A stretch of DNA of 64,000 nt, from the NCBI GenBank assembly GCA_015680685.1, contig MNCI01004871.1, forward strand, positions 279,204 to 343,203, in the 5' to 3' direction. The notes under the pieces were generated by a model. That model saw only the letters and a program-made list of their open reading frames with translations, was not told the DNA's origin and made no database searches. This document shows, one piece after another, positions 22,973 through 34,670 of the stretch. The stretch's first letter is position 1. Each line of letters begins with the position of its first letter. Origin of the DNA: Gnetum montanum. Its lineage: Eukaryota; Streptophyta; Gnetopsida; Gnetales; Gnetaceae. The translations under genes and the position numbers were made by a program.

Positions 22973-23365
22973 CGACCTTATTATTTTATTCATTATTTAA
23001 TTCATATTTCAATTAGATAAGTAAAATATCTAAGATAATTAAAATTGGGAATAAAGAATTTTCCCTACCTTCACTTAGGTAACCATATCCAAGTTGCACT
23101 TTGTGTGACCCTAGTTAGGACTAGTTATTAGTGGTTGATAAATCTTTAATTCACTTTTTGTCATTATCTTAGAAAATAAATTAAGTATTAAGAAAGTAAT
23201 ATTTAGTTTTTCATATAATTTTTCTCACATATATTTTGTTTGCAAAATAATCAAGAAACAACTTCAAGTTCAAAGAAGAAATCAAATTATTGGAGCACAA
23301 GATCATAATAGAAGCATTGGAGCTAAAAAAATATAGAGAACGTGGACTTGTTTGAGGATGAACAA

Positions 23366-23383
23366 AACCTAAGTGGGGTAGAT
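23366..23383 (+). other. polypurine-tract region of the nuclease-carrying element
   Basis: CCTAAGTGGGGTAGAT directly precedes the TGTCACATCC start of the right LTR, where plus-strand DNA synthesis would be primed. Confidence 0.65.
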
Positions 23384-24003
23384 TGTCACATCCCCATTCC
23401 TAAATGATGCTACTACCTAATGAAGATGGTGTCTCTTCATAACAAGTTCTATTTTATCTTAACAAGAAGGGTAGTTGTGATTAAGACTCGAAAGGGCATG
23501 TTGTAATAATGGAAATGTCTCTTAAAGTAACCTTTGGGGGTTTGACCTAAGGCATTTATACCTGGGGTTAGAGGTTGTGCCAAGCATGGAGTGGTGGAGC
23601 TAGTATAGGCAAGTCACATGAGCTGGGTGAAGTAGGACAAGAAGTGGACTACCCATTCCTTCTAGTCAAGTTATAGGCCTAACCATGGTGGCAATGTTGG
23701 ATTTCCTCTAAGGTATAGATTCCAAAGGAAGAAGACCCCAAGGAACACTCTCAAATCATGATCCAGATATGTTATTCCATATCAATAAAGTATTCTTTTC
23801 TTTCTCTTTTTTCATTTTTCCTATTATTTCCTTTATGCATAATGTCAAATATCACATATATTTCACATTTAGTATATTTTTTTTTGTATGCATAATGTCA
23901 AATATCACATATATTTCACATTTGGTATATTTTTTTGTACGCATAATGTCTAATCTATTGTATATTTGATGTTTGTCATGACATCTAGGGATAGGATGTC
24001 ACA
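23384..24003 (+). repeat. 3' LTR of the nuclease-carrying element
   Basis: 620 bases. It is longer than the left LTR chiefly because a unit of about 53 bases (starting TGCATAATGTC at 23836 and 23889, with a partial copy from 23940) is present one extra time. Confidence 0.92.
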
Positions 24004-24504
24004 GTAGTGGATCATTATCTCTTAGCAATTACAAAGTTGATGAAGTCAACAACACCTATTCTCTCTTTCATTCTAAGGCATTTCTCATGCTATTGTTACA
24101 AAAGAGAATGATAGGTGTCTAGTAGGATTGAATCATAAAAATAGTCCTCACCAATTGTACTAGGTTTGATTGGGCTACTTTCTTAGTCCTTGGGTTGTGA
24201 GATGAGATTCGTAAATTTTGCAATAACCTCAATTCAATGTGCTACATGAATTATACATTCTTCACAGTTTATCTTAGGAGGTTTGTGAAGTTTCTGGTGG
24301 TTTGTAGGGATGGAAAGTGGGTAGGTCATGATCCCTCCTAGTTTTCCAAACATTAGGCCAAACACATCATCCTAGTGATGCATGTTCAAGATCCACCTAT
24401 TGAGGATGTTGGAGAGTTTCTATTGATTACCACTAATTATTTTAATGATGCACAAGTGCTATCCTCTTAACAACATTGGGGTTGAACCTTATGCTATGCT
24501 TGAT

Positions 24505-25210
24505 AACATCAAGAGGATGAGGAAAGTACATGTAGAGGATGAAAACATAGCTAAGGAGAAGATGAAGAGGCCCCAAGCTAAGCCTACCACTTAAATTATT
24601 GTTTTAATAGTTCGTAGAAAGCTATATATCAAGCTTGGCAAGGCGTAGTAGACTGTTGATGGTACGTATACATATACATGCATCATTATATTTATTGTTT
24701 TGGTTTCATGTCTTTTCATTAGATTCTTCATTCTTTGGTTTAAACTTTTGATTGCCTAAAAATATGAGATAATTTGTTATGATCTTGGCTTTCACTAGTT
24801 GTAGGGATGAGGCAAGAGCTAGTTGCTCAAGCTACTACTAAAGAGGAGTGAAGGCGTAACATCAAGATGATGAGGAAAGTACATACAAAGGCTGACAATG
24901 TAGCTAAGGAGAACATGAAGATACCCTAGGTTGAGCCTACTACTCAAATTATTTCTTCACCAGCCCATAGGAAGCTATATATTAGGCTTGGCAAGGCACA
25001 GTAGACCATTGATGATATGTATGCATATACATGCATCATTATATTCATTTTTTTGGTTTCATGTCTTTTCATTAGCTTCTTCATTCTTTGGTTATAAACT
25101 TTTGATTGCAAAAATATGAGCTAATTTGTTATGATCTTGGCTTTCACTAGTTGTAGGGGTGAGGCAAGAGCTAGCTTTTCAAGCTACTACTGAAGAGAAG
25201 TGAAGGTGTA
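24505..25210 (+). repeat. 353-bp tandem duplication covering an exon and an intron
   Basis: Units 24505-24857 and 24858-25210 share order throughout: AACATCAAGA(G/T)GATGAGG, AGCTATATAT, CATACATGCATCATTATAT, GATCTTGGCTTTCACTAG, GAGGCAAGAGCTAG. The period is 353 bases. The first unit has a donor GATG|GTACGT (24662); in the second the same place reads GATGATATGT, so the donor GT is lost. Confidence 0.88.
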
Positions 25211-26710
25211 GAGAAGAGGAGGATTAGAAGTGCAAGGAGGAGGAGGGGGCAAGATCATCCAAGAAGTCATTGGAAGTCATGGACTCCATCCTAGGTGACT
25301 TTCCTCTAGGTGATGACCTTCCCATGGACGTATCTCTCAATCTCCCTAGTAAGTTTTAATATTTTTGCTTTCTAAGTTTTAGTGCACACTTTGATTACAA
25401 GTTGTATTGATGGTTATCACTTTCATAGTACTTAAATCTCCCCTAGAGGCATCCACATCTACCTTTTGCTTCAAGCCCTTGGTGGAGGCCCTAGGAAAAC
25501 TAGAGTTCATGTAGAGCATAGTGAATGACTTGGTTGATAATTTACAATAGGTAGCCCCTACTGTTGGTAAGAACTGTTAGAACTACTTTGTTTTTTCATA
25601 TTTTGGTCTTATGTTTTATGGATTTTTGTGCTTTACGACTATATGGTATTAGTGGTCATTAAATGTTTTTTTGATGATTTTTGCATTTTTCTCATTTTGG
25701 CTCATGTAGTATCCAAACTTAAATGGGATCTTGTGTGTAACATTGATTCTGATGAGCTCCCCATGCTACCACCCAAGGTAGAATATGTTCCTCATAGACT
25801 ATATGAGGGGTCACTGAGTGTGCTATCTCTTATGTGAGAACGTCTCTAAAATCCCAACATTGTAATGAATACTTATGAGAAAAAGTTGTGGCTATAGAAA
25901 AATAGGTGCAGGAGATATCCATTAAGAACAATGACCTTCACAATCATAAAGAGTTTATAGAAGCCCATGTGGCTAATAGAGACTCTTTACACATGAAGGA
26001 GATCAAGTGGGCATGGTATTAGAGTGCTATCCAAGGCAAAGTTACTCTAGCTAGGAGTAATGTGGAAAAGGATATGTAGATGAAGTTGTTATTCATAAGA
26101 CCAAGGACTTGCATTATTACTATGCTTGGGTATTATAGTGGGGTTGGAAGCAAAAGGATCACAAGCTAAAGTACAAGGTGAAGAGGGACAGTTATCTAAA
26201 ATTGTGTTATGAGGAGGCCATTGAGCAACAAAAGCTCAAATTTTTATAGGGTATAAAAGTTAAGAACATCTTTAAGATGTTCACAGAATATGTTGCAGTT
26301 TCTGACTCTCTTGCCCCTCATATTACTATTGCATTAGGTGAGACCTCTACAGCTACCCTCTCCTAGGATCCTCCCAAGTGGACTGATATTGAGAGGAGGC
26401 AAAATCTAATGAGGGTAGGCCTATGGGATATCAACTAGTCTAAATGAGTGAGGAGTATATCCTCCATAGATTGGAGACCAGCCTACAAAACTTTTCTTCT
26501 GAGGACATCGCTCTAGAATCTCTGGAGGTTTGCATGGACATGTTCTTCTATATTATAGTTCTTTTTATGTTTTCTTACTTCATGGTTGTATTTTCTTGTT
26601 ATCTTGCTTGCTAATCATTAATATAACTTTGTAATGTACAGGGCCCATGTGATGGTGATGGGAGTGGTGATGGCATAGATGATGATCCTCCACCTCCTCC
26701 TCTAGCTTAG

Positions 26711-27239
26711 CTTTGCATATAGTTGCACATGTTATGTTTGTGTTGTTTTGGCTATAGTGATGTGGCTACTTAGTGGATTTCGTCATAGATTTTAAACTAT
26801 GAACTCTTTTTGTTGTTAGTTGTTACACTATGTAACTATGGCTATGGGATGTTTATTATTTTTTTTTGTTACTTTCACATTGTGTAGTTAAGGCTACTAC
26901 ATTGGTTTTGGCTTAAATATTTTTGGCTTTTTCTATGTTTTACAATTTTTATGGGATTTTATGTTTTCTATTTTTTGTTATTTCGTGATTTTTATACAAA
27001 CACGAAAGATGAATGAAAATTGTAAAAATCAATGCAAGAACATAAAATAATGTAATATGCTAAATAAGTAAAAGTAATGCAATAACATGGATAAACCATA
27101 AGGTAATAATGTAGATGCATAAATACAGCTAAAAAACAAGGCTACCGATTAGACTATACAAGGGAATGAGTAAACATTTAATGATGCAATTGCTTCCTAA
27201 TCTTCAAAACATTAGGAAAATTATAAGATTTTTATTGCA
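26711..27239. other. no recognised feature
   Basis: AT-rich sequence after the stop of the multi-exon pseudogene. It may hold that gene's 3' untranslated region; no clear poly(A) signal was fixed. Confidence 0.5.
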
Positions 27240-30206
27240 TGATTTTTATATTCTCCATTTCTTTCGCTCACCATATTGAATGGGAGTTGCTTCCACGTTT
27301 CATTGGTGACCCTAGCACAACAGTATTGGCCTAACTAGTCTTATGATTTTCTAGTTTGTCCTCGATTACAGGAGTTTCCTCTTGAAACTCCACCTCCGAT
27401 TCTTGCTTTATGTCAACATTATTGACAAATATGAGAATTCCACGATCTTCATGAATGATGATTTCACCCATAATTTGGTCAACCAAGGCCTTCCTAAAAT
27501 TATATTGAAGCTTGGTGTCTCTTCTACCACAAAAAAATCAACAATTATAGGGAATTATTCTTTGGCCACAAAATTCAACATTATCAATCCCATGACTACT
27601 ACCTATGACCCATTAAATGATTTGAGTGCAGATGTAGAGGTAGTTTGAATGTGTTTAACTAGACCCAAACACTCAATGATAGGCAAGGATATAACATTCG
27701 TAGTTGCATCATCATCCACATGTATTTTGTAAACTATGTATTGACAAACACTAATTGTTATAAAGAGAGGAGCTTTAGACACTTCGCCATTTTGAGGGTT
27801 GGCCTTCATCTCACTATCATGAAATGTTAAGATAGTTAACAACTTTTCTTTCTAGGAGAAGGATGGCACTATTACTACATCAATTAATTTCTTGTTGGCA
27901 AGGATATCCTCACTCACTAGGATAAAAGCTAGCATCTTGACTAATGCTTGACGATGGGTAAGGGAGGTCATGAACAAGTTGTAAAAACTTAACAAGGTCT
28001 TTTTTCTACTTCAATGAGTGCTTAACTTGATCCATGGTGGTGAGGAAGTATTTATCTCTACTTGATGTTTCTTAGTCTTGTTAGCATCGACTTCCTCTAT
28101 TCTACCCAGGATTTTAACTTCATGTTTCAATGGTTGTTGTTTGGGGCCCTTTTATTTTTCTTGCCTATCCTTCCAAGGCTAACTATAAAATGTGGTTTCA
28201 GCATTAGAATCCATGGATATGGCCAAGATTGGGGTGGGCATCAATGGGCCTACTTCCTTTTACACCTTTGGCTAGTTAGTGTTTTTTACCTTGGGCTTGG
28301 TAGCCAATTTCTTGTGTTGTTTTAGAGGAAACTCCTTGTTGTTTGGTTCTGATGAAGTTAATTTTTGGCCACTATAGGGGGACATCAATTAGTTTGAGTT
28401 GTAGGTTGGTTAGTAGGAGACAACAGTACTCTAATGATGAAAGCTTCCTTAGGAGCTGATGATGGTGGTACCCTTATAACCAATGGACTTCTAGAACTAG
28501 AAGTCTATTCAAGACAAGGTACCTAAACCACAAATAGTTCCTTATGGAGCTCATTATTATTGCATGCATCAAAGGTAGCTCTTTTAAATTGGTCTTTGTT
28601 GGTGTTCAAAGGATCTTTGTACATCTACATATTTTGGTTTTGTGGCTTGACTAGGTTAGATGTGTCTAGGACTAACTTCTTACTATCTATTATCTTTTGT
28701 AAACCATCTTTTAGCACTAAGAAAAAGTTAATGTCATAATTAGAGAGTTGATGATAGTGGTAGAATCAATCAAACTTAAAGTAGTTAGGTAAGGCTAGGT
28801 CATCCTTCATTGCTATAGAAGGATCTTTGGCTATTTCACACAAGCGTTCATGTCTCTTGTGACCATTCTTGGATAGTTGCTTATACTAGATGTGATCATT
28901 CTTGAGTAGCTAATCGAGGAGCTTAGATGATTTTACTAGTAACTTGGTATACTTGGACACATCTTTTCACTCAAAAGTAAGCTTAGGAAAATTATATGTA
29001 GTGGCACCTACTATTGATGCCTAGGAAGCCATAATAGAAGCTTTGGTTTATGTGCTCTTTTGGCTTTTTATGGTTTTAGGCTCCTTGTCTACTATAGCTA
29101 CAGATACATGTGACTACTTCTCCTTATCCCTATCCTATTTGATATGTTGGTTCTTATAGGTTATATAAGCATGGTCATTACTGGCTTTAGCTACGTCTTT
29201 TATGTTTTTGACTTAGGAAAATGCTCGACTTAGGGATCAGGGATCTAAATAATAGAGTTTAGACTCAATAAAATTGTTAACTACCCCCTTGAAAATGGCC
29301 AAAATGTGTTTTTCAAATATGGATTCAAGTATCTCATTAAGTATAACATTTCATCTTTGTATAAACTTTGGAACAAGTTCAAGGCATCCTTGTCTTGCAT
29401 TCTTCAGTTGATCTAGCATTGTTTTAGGTTTTAAGTTGTACTCAAATCAATTAAAAAACTGACTTATTAACTCATCCATAGAGGAGATAGATCCTCTAGG
29501 TAGCACATGATACCAATCAAGGACATGGGAAAGACACACAACATGGTGTGTGACTAGGCTTGCAGTAAAAAGCATTCTAAATGGAAGGTGATGAGGTGCA
29601 CATTATGATCACTTTCCCCATTATACTTGGTTAAGTGAGGGATTGATGTCCTAAAGGGAAGGGTTATTTTAGGAAACATTAATGCTAATTAGGTCATGTT
29701 GGTAAAATTCCATGACTTTTACCATCTATGTGATGCTAGCCTCGAGTTTCTTAGATTTATCAGTGAGGCTTTAGATTAGCTAGAAGGCCTAATTAAGGCT
29801 CTGAGGTACTCCTGTAGGTTGTAAAGTTGGCTACACAGGTGGTGGGATGGCTTGAGGCTAGGAGATAGGCTATGGTATTGGATGATAAGGCCTAGTTGTC
29901 ATTATGATGAGAGGGTTAAAGAGGGAAAATGATGTTTGTGTAGGGATTTACAAGGTGAAGGGAGCAATATGTATGCTAGAACTTGGTGGGACTTGAGGTC
30001 CCAAAGAGGGGCCTACTATAATGGCAAATGGAAGAGGCATTGAAGGTACATTATGGGGTTGTTGTGTGATGGATTTTTAAACCAAACAATGGGCTTTTAG
30101 AAAAAACCAAAATGAACTTTCATTGAACAAGATGAGCTTGTAGGTCAAGGAATAACATAGGTAGAGGAAGTTCACAATGGATTTTAGTGAAGAAGTTGGG
30201 TAGTGG
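27240..30206 (-). pseudogene. Ty3/gypsy (Tat lineage) gag and protease, decayed
   Basis: The minus strand is read downward from the primer site at 30207. Gag is recognisable around 29470-29200 (LINQFFN ... PKTMLDQLKN) and continues through Lys-rich linker with many stops (about 29200-28600). The aspartic protease lies at 27842-27480: FITISVCQYIVYKIHVDDDA, with the catalytic Asp-Ser/Thr-Gly region decayed to DDDATTN, followed by the flap and the ILGRPWL block normally seen as LLGRPWI near the protease end. Reverse transcriptase and integrase are missing below 27240, so the element is truncated. The protease-gag order and the primer site relate it to the left-edge Tat-type element. Confidence 0.75.
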
Positions 30207-30225
30207 CCCTCCTTCTAGCACTAGA
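30207..30225 (-). other. primer-binding site of the minus-strand Tat element
   Basis: The minus strand reads TCTAGTGCTAGAAGGAGGG, nearly identical to the site at 126-143, and follows an LTR ending ATTACA. Confidence 0.7.
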
Positions 30226-30228
30226 AAT

Positions 30229-31260
30229 TGTAATGACCAAAACTTTTGGCACTAGAAAACTAAAATATTTTGTATGAGACAATTTAACTTACAAATACAT
30301 GGGCCTCAAAAAGGATCTAGAGTGCCCTGGATGGTCTTGCCAATCACTGAGGGACTTTAAAGAATCTGTTACCAATTTTGTTTAAATGCAATGTAAAACT
30401 TAATAAAAGTATGTAAAATAACGTCACAATGTTGAATATGAGGAAAAATTTTAAAATGAAAGAATAATAAGGCCAAATAGGGATAGTGAAAAATTTTATA
30501 TTAAATAGTAAATGTTAACAAATTTGAGAATAAATGGGTTTGAAAATACAAATCAAGGCTTGAAAGCCTAAGAAAATCAATGTATCTATTGTAATTTGGT
30601 GTGGCTAGTAGAGTGTATCCTATGTGGAACCTGCACTTTTCTCCCAACTTGATTTGTAACTCTACCAATTAGCACTATATGGTGTTGCCAAGATGTCACC
30701 AAAATTTTCTTCCAAAGCTCTGCCAAGTGATTGCTGTGAAAATTTTCCCTCAAAAGTCCTAGATATGATCTTAGATTTGGCATTTATAGTTTTTGGATTT
30801 GTAATGCTTGCATCCATTAAAATTTCAAGCATTATGAACAACTTCTTAGTCAAAGTGCAACGTGTGGGATGAAAGCCCAAGTCCCACACACTGTCCATCA
30901 TGTAGGACTACATCGTCCATCATCTAGAGCTAAAGCCCAAGTCTCATATGTTAGCCTCATATGCTACCCATCATGTGGGACTACACCATCCATCATGTGG
31001 AGCTAAAGCCCAAGTTCCACACATTGACCTCATACACTACCCATCATGTAGGGCAAAGGTACCCATTGTATGAGGTGAAAATGTCAAATTTCATAGCCTA
31101 TGGAGCCCTTTTAGCTTTCATAAGCTAACATACATAGAATTTGTAGCGTTTAGAACATTCTTTGTCCTTCCACAAGTTGGAGTACATGACACTAATAACT
31201 TATGAGGCATTTTTGACCTTCATAAGCTGAGATGCATGGGATTTGTAGCTTGTGGACTGT
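30229..31260 (-). repeat. 5' LTR of the minus-strand Tat element (outer edge uncertain)
   Basis: On the minus strand the last 150 bases begin AAAGTCCCT, pass through GCAAGACCATCCAGGGCAC and end ATTACA, paralleling the left-edge LTR (AAAGTCCCTGG, GCCAGACTAGCCAGGACAC, GCAACA). A 17-base block at 31198-31214 is shared exactly with 1927-1943. Thus this and the left-edge LTRs are one family. The left part of the LTR on the minus strand (above 31260) has no second copy to define it. Confidence 0.7.
30862..31055. repeat. 73-bp tandem repeat within the LTR
   Basis: CCATCATGT(A/G)GGACTACA recurs at 30895 and 30968, and a shortened CCATCATGTAGGGC at 31041, giving a period of 73 bases. A preceding partial unit (GAAAGCCCAAGTCCCACACA) makes about 2.5 units. 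Confidence 0.8.
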
Positions 31261-34200
31261 AAATATCATTTTTACATTGAGAAATCTCTTACAATTATTA
31301 ATATAAGACCACAATATAGGATCTTTGGAGAAAATCAGGTAGTTGCATCTACCTTTATATTTTCACCAAATTACAATGGAAATTTGGGCTATGGGCATTT
31401 ACATTGCAACATGAAATTTTCCTTGAGGTGTTTCATTAAAGTGGCTTCTATTTTAGATAAGTTCAAAAAATATTAGATAATGATCCTACAAAAAACGATT
31501 ATTGCATTACTATTTCAAGAAAATTATGGATTTTATTTTGATCGATAACACTGAGTTTTAATGTCGTACCTTGAATTAACCAAATATATATTATATAATC
31601 ACTTAAAGGGGCATGATTAGATTGCTTAAGTATCCATATATTTCACATGAAAACTTAAAATAAAATATTAAATCATTGTCTAATCTTAATCACCAACTAT
31701 GACATCTTAATAACCAATTAGCATACTTGAGCAAATCATAGGGAATAATTACATAATAAAATTCTTGTAATGTTATTTCAACATCTTAAGTATAGATCCT
31801 TAATGTACAAGCTACAAGAGATACATAAGATAACCAAATGAGTTATTTTACAAATCCATGACATGGCTTTATAAATAAAATAATGCTTGAACTCTTGGTT
31901 TGTGAGCATCCTTAATCACCAACGCTTGCATAGTGCACAACAATCTAGCAACTACAATGTTACTAAGAACCTCTAGCCAAGCCTTTTAAGTAAGACCTAT
32001 ATTAAACACTTGTAATAAGTGTTAGAACACCGTCATAGTAGAGGAAATAACATTAATATCACCTAAAACTAGCTAGAAGATGGGCCTAACGTTGTAAAAT
32101 ATACTACTATAATCAATAACAATTACTAATTGACCAAAATTATTAATCAAAGCATAATCATTAACATTACCATTAATGCATTAATCTATCATTAAACATG
32201 ATTTTCCTTCTTGTGGATTTTCTCATGAGGCTTCCAACACCAAAAATTTGGAAGAATTATAAGGTTGATACTAACTTAACTACTTATCAAGGACTATTTG
32301 GGGTAATACCTTACCTACTTAGGCCAACCCTCATGCAAGATAAGAACAACGATTGTGTTAGAAATCCTCATGCATGTCTAGATTAACCATTGGATTACAT
32401 TATCACTAGTATCAACCCTATAATTTTTCCTTGTTTCTTGCCACCATCCTAAATCAACTTTGTTATGTGACTACAACATGATGATTAGTCATGAAGTACT
32501 ACCCTTCACATCAATTGCCTCTACCATAAATCATGTTTAATGCATTCTATTTATTTCTCTAAGATTTTCGACACATTGAACATGCCCATACATATCTAAA
32601 ATGTTTTTTCACCATCTTCATCTAAATCTACCATTCTTGTCAAACATCATCATGATCATGCCACTCTAAAAAAATGTAAGAATTCTATCACAATTTTCAT
32701 TGTGACCTCTAGTTCGATTACAACACAAGTCACAATATAAGAATATGTCATTACCATTGCTATAAATAGAAGAGGATTCCACAATAGAAAGATAATCATA
32801 AAACATAAAGCAAAAAATTATAAAATTTTTTATTTTAAATTAATCAATAACCAAGGTTAGATTAAGAACATATATAATATGATTACATCCTCAATGAAAA
32901 ATATCATAAGTGGAAGCATATACAAAAAGGGTATGTTGCTTATCAAAATTAATGTAATCAAGAGCATTTTCTATACCTTAAGAGATTAGCTAAGATTCAA
33001 GCTTCATTAAGCAAGAATAAGTTTAGATCTAGAAATTGTTAAGTGATCTATCAAGCATAGCCACAATCATGAACACAAGAGATAGAGATGCATAATTAAT
33101 ACTAAGAAAGCCAATGATGCCAAGTATTTATTGGTACAAGAGGGAGTGTTTTTATAATTATAAGAATAAAGAATTAATAATTTATTTTCTAAATATTGAG
33201 TAACATGTATTCACTAATAGAATCCAATGATCAACCAATGAATTAAAGCCACTAAACAAAATACTAAAATAAGCCTACATGTCTAAGAATAGGTTCCAAG
33301 ATAAAATACAAGAATAATTGAAATATATCCCAAATATCTATTGACATGTCTTATAACCATATTCTTACATTATTCTAAAGCTGAATAACATAAAAATATA
33401 AAACATAATAAACATTAATAAATTATGAGCAATGGACCACCACCATCCTTCCAACCTATCCTTCACAAGAGCCACCAAGCATTAGTAAATGCCAAGAAAT
33501 AATAATTAAGAAAAGAAATATATAAAATAATAACATTTTCAACTTATGTAATAAGAGCAATGTCCAAGGTCCAAAGTGTAATAAGCATCATATGGCGATG
33601 TAATAAAACATGTAAGATTACCTAGAATTACAAGCTTATAAGTAATATACCATGATGTTTCAATCATAAGGTACTAATGTATTTGAACAAGGAGTCAAGG
33701 GTTTAAACCTCAAGATGCACAACCATGAACATAAGTATAAAAGATATATTAGAATGAATTAGCATAAACCACTAAAAATGCAATACATTATTAACATAAA
33801 ATATTAAATATTAAGTATAAGAAAATAAATAACAAATCTAAGATCCTAGGATTGGGGTGTTGGAATCTGAAATAATTAAAAGCATAGGTATGCCTCAAGA
33901 TATATTGTCCAATTAGAACTTTATAACTCAACATTTTCCATTAGAATTAAACCTATGAATTGGAGCTTCCAAATAGAAATTCTTACCATTAGGCTAGGTT
34001 GAAACATCAAGATGTTACATATAAATTTTTAATTTAACTATATGTCTTGGGGCTAAATATGATTTTAAAAAGTTTTGGATTCCAACACCTCTCCCTTTCT
34101 ATGTACCCCTCTAATTCATGTAACCTATTGCCAATGAAATATGATATAATTATTTCATTCGTTATCTTATTAGGTAAAAGGTTACTAGTTTGAATCACAT

Positions 34201-34628
34201 TTAAAGTACTATTATATTCCTCTATAATTCATCTAATATATCGTGTTAGCTATATGTCTTAAAGTGTAACTATAGTTAAATTAATCCTTCACTCTCTCCT
34301 AATTCAAGTGATGTGTTTCATATTATGACTTGTTAGATTTGTACTGGGCAATGAAATTTATTAAGCATGTTTATGGACTATTTCTAATGTACTTTAGACT
34401 TGAATATTCATGAGTTGATTCTATTATGATTAATGTCTTAATCTTGGATAATAATTTATTTATGTCTATGGTTATGTTAACTATGGATTTGTTTATGCTC
34501 CTTTTAAATTGATGTTAATCAATGATATCACTTTATTAATTGATATTTTTGTATGGTCATCTTACTCTTGAACTTGGTTTAGTTGTGCAATTATTGGTTT
34601 GCTCTAGTTTCATTAGTTTAGTTCTTTA
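31261..34628. other. AT-rich sequence without recognised features
   Basis: 3.4 kb of about 70% A/T. No open frame here matches a known family and no LTR ends, RNA gene or clear repeats were found. It may be very old transposon sequence. The frame at 32198-32386 is too short and uninformative to call a gene. Confidence 0.6.
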
Positions 34629-34670
34629 TGTAATACCCTACTAGCCTAACCTAGGTTAGGAGTTGTTACA
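34629..34670. repeat. 42-bp imperfect palindrome with LTR-like ends
   Basis: It runs TGTAATACCC ... GTTGTTACA around a perfect 16-base palindrome CCTAACCTAGGTTAGG (34645-34660). TGTAA and TTACA match the usual TG...CA ends of plant LTRs, so it may be a collapsed LTR pair or a hairpin former. Confidence 0.5.

Larger units (their letters stand above)
20514..24003 (+). mobile_element. non-autonomous LTR retrotransposon carrying a CCR4-type nuclease gene
   Basis: Two LTRs (20514-21089 and 23384-24003) both start TGTCACATCC; the right one ends GGATGTCACA and the left GGATGTCATA. They are flanked by a perfect 5-bp duplication GTAGT (20509-20513 and 24004-24008). An initiator-Met-type primer site follows the left LTR, and a purine-rich tract precedes the right one. 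The last internal bases (GTTTGAGGATGAACAAAACC, then AAGTGGGG) resemble the post-integrase tail of Ty3/gypsy elements, so the parent was probably a gypsy element. The 2.3-kb interior has no gag, protease, RT or integrase; instead it holds an intronless nuclease gene. Mobility would have needed proteins from another element. Confidence 0.93.
20110..26710 (+). pseudogene. multi-exon gene of unknown function, decayed and interrupted
   Basis: I do not recognise the family. Exons can be drawn with canonical borders. Exon A starts after ATTGCACAG (20110), is split at 20513 by the LTR element and resumes at 24009 in the same frame. Later introns: 24662-24804, about 25017-25156 (donor GT lost), 25349-25438, 25567-25709 and 26528-26641. 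The final exon (26642-26710) encodes an Asp/Gly-rich stretch then five prolines before TAG. Exon A encodes a mixed helical region (KKKIQLKWVEVDVAQELLAS); 24200-24330 contains FDWATFLVLGL and DEIRKFCNNL; later exons are Lys/Glu-rich, suggesting coiled coil. Several in-frame TAGs make it dead. Retained introns argue against a processed copy. It could be host-derived or the accessory gene of a large transposon; the acidic Pro-rich tail and helical middle recall plant transposon accessory proteins. Confidence 0.55.

Noticed and set aside
23769-23969. Membrane-protein-like small ORF rich in Phe and Ile
   Set aside because: It is the translated tandem repeat in the right LTR of the nuclease-carrying element.
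31261-34628. Possible non-coding RNA gene or satellite
   Set aside because: No repeated unit, hairpin of note or RNA family motif was found; AT-rich composition alone is not evidence.
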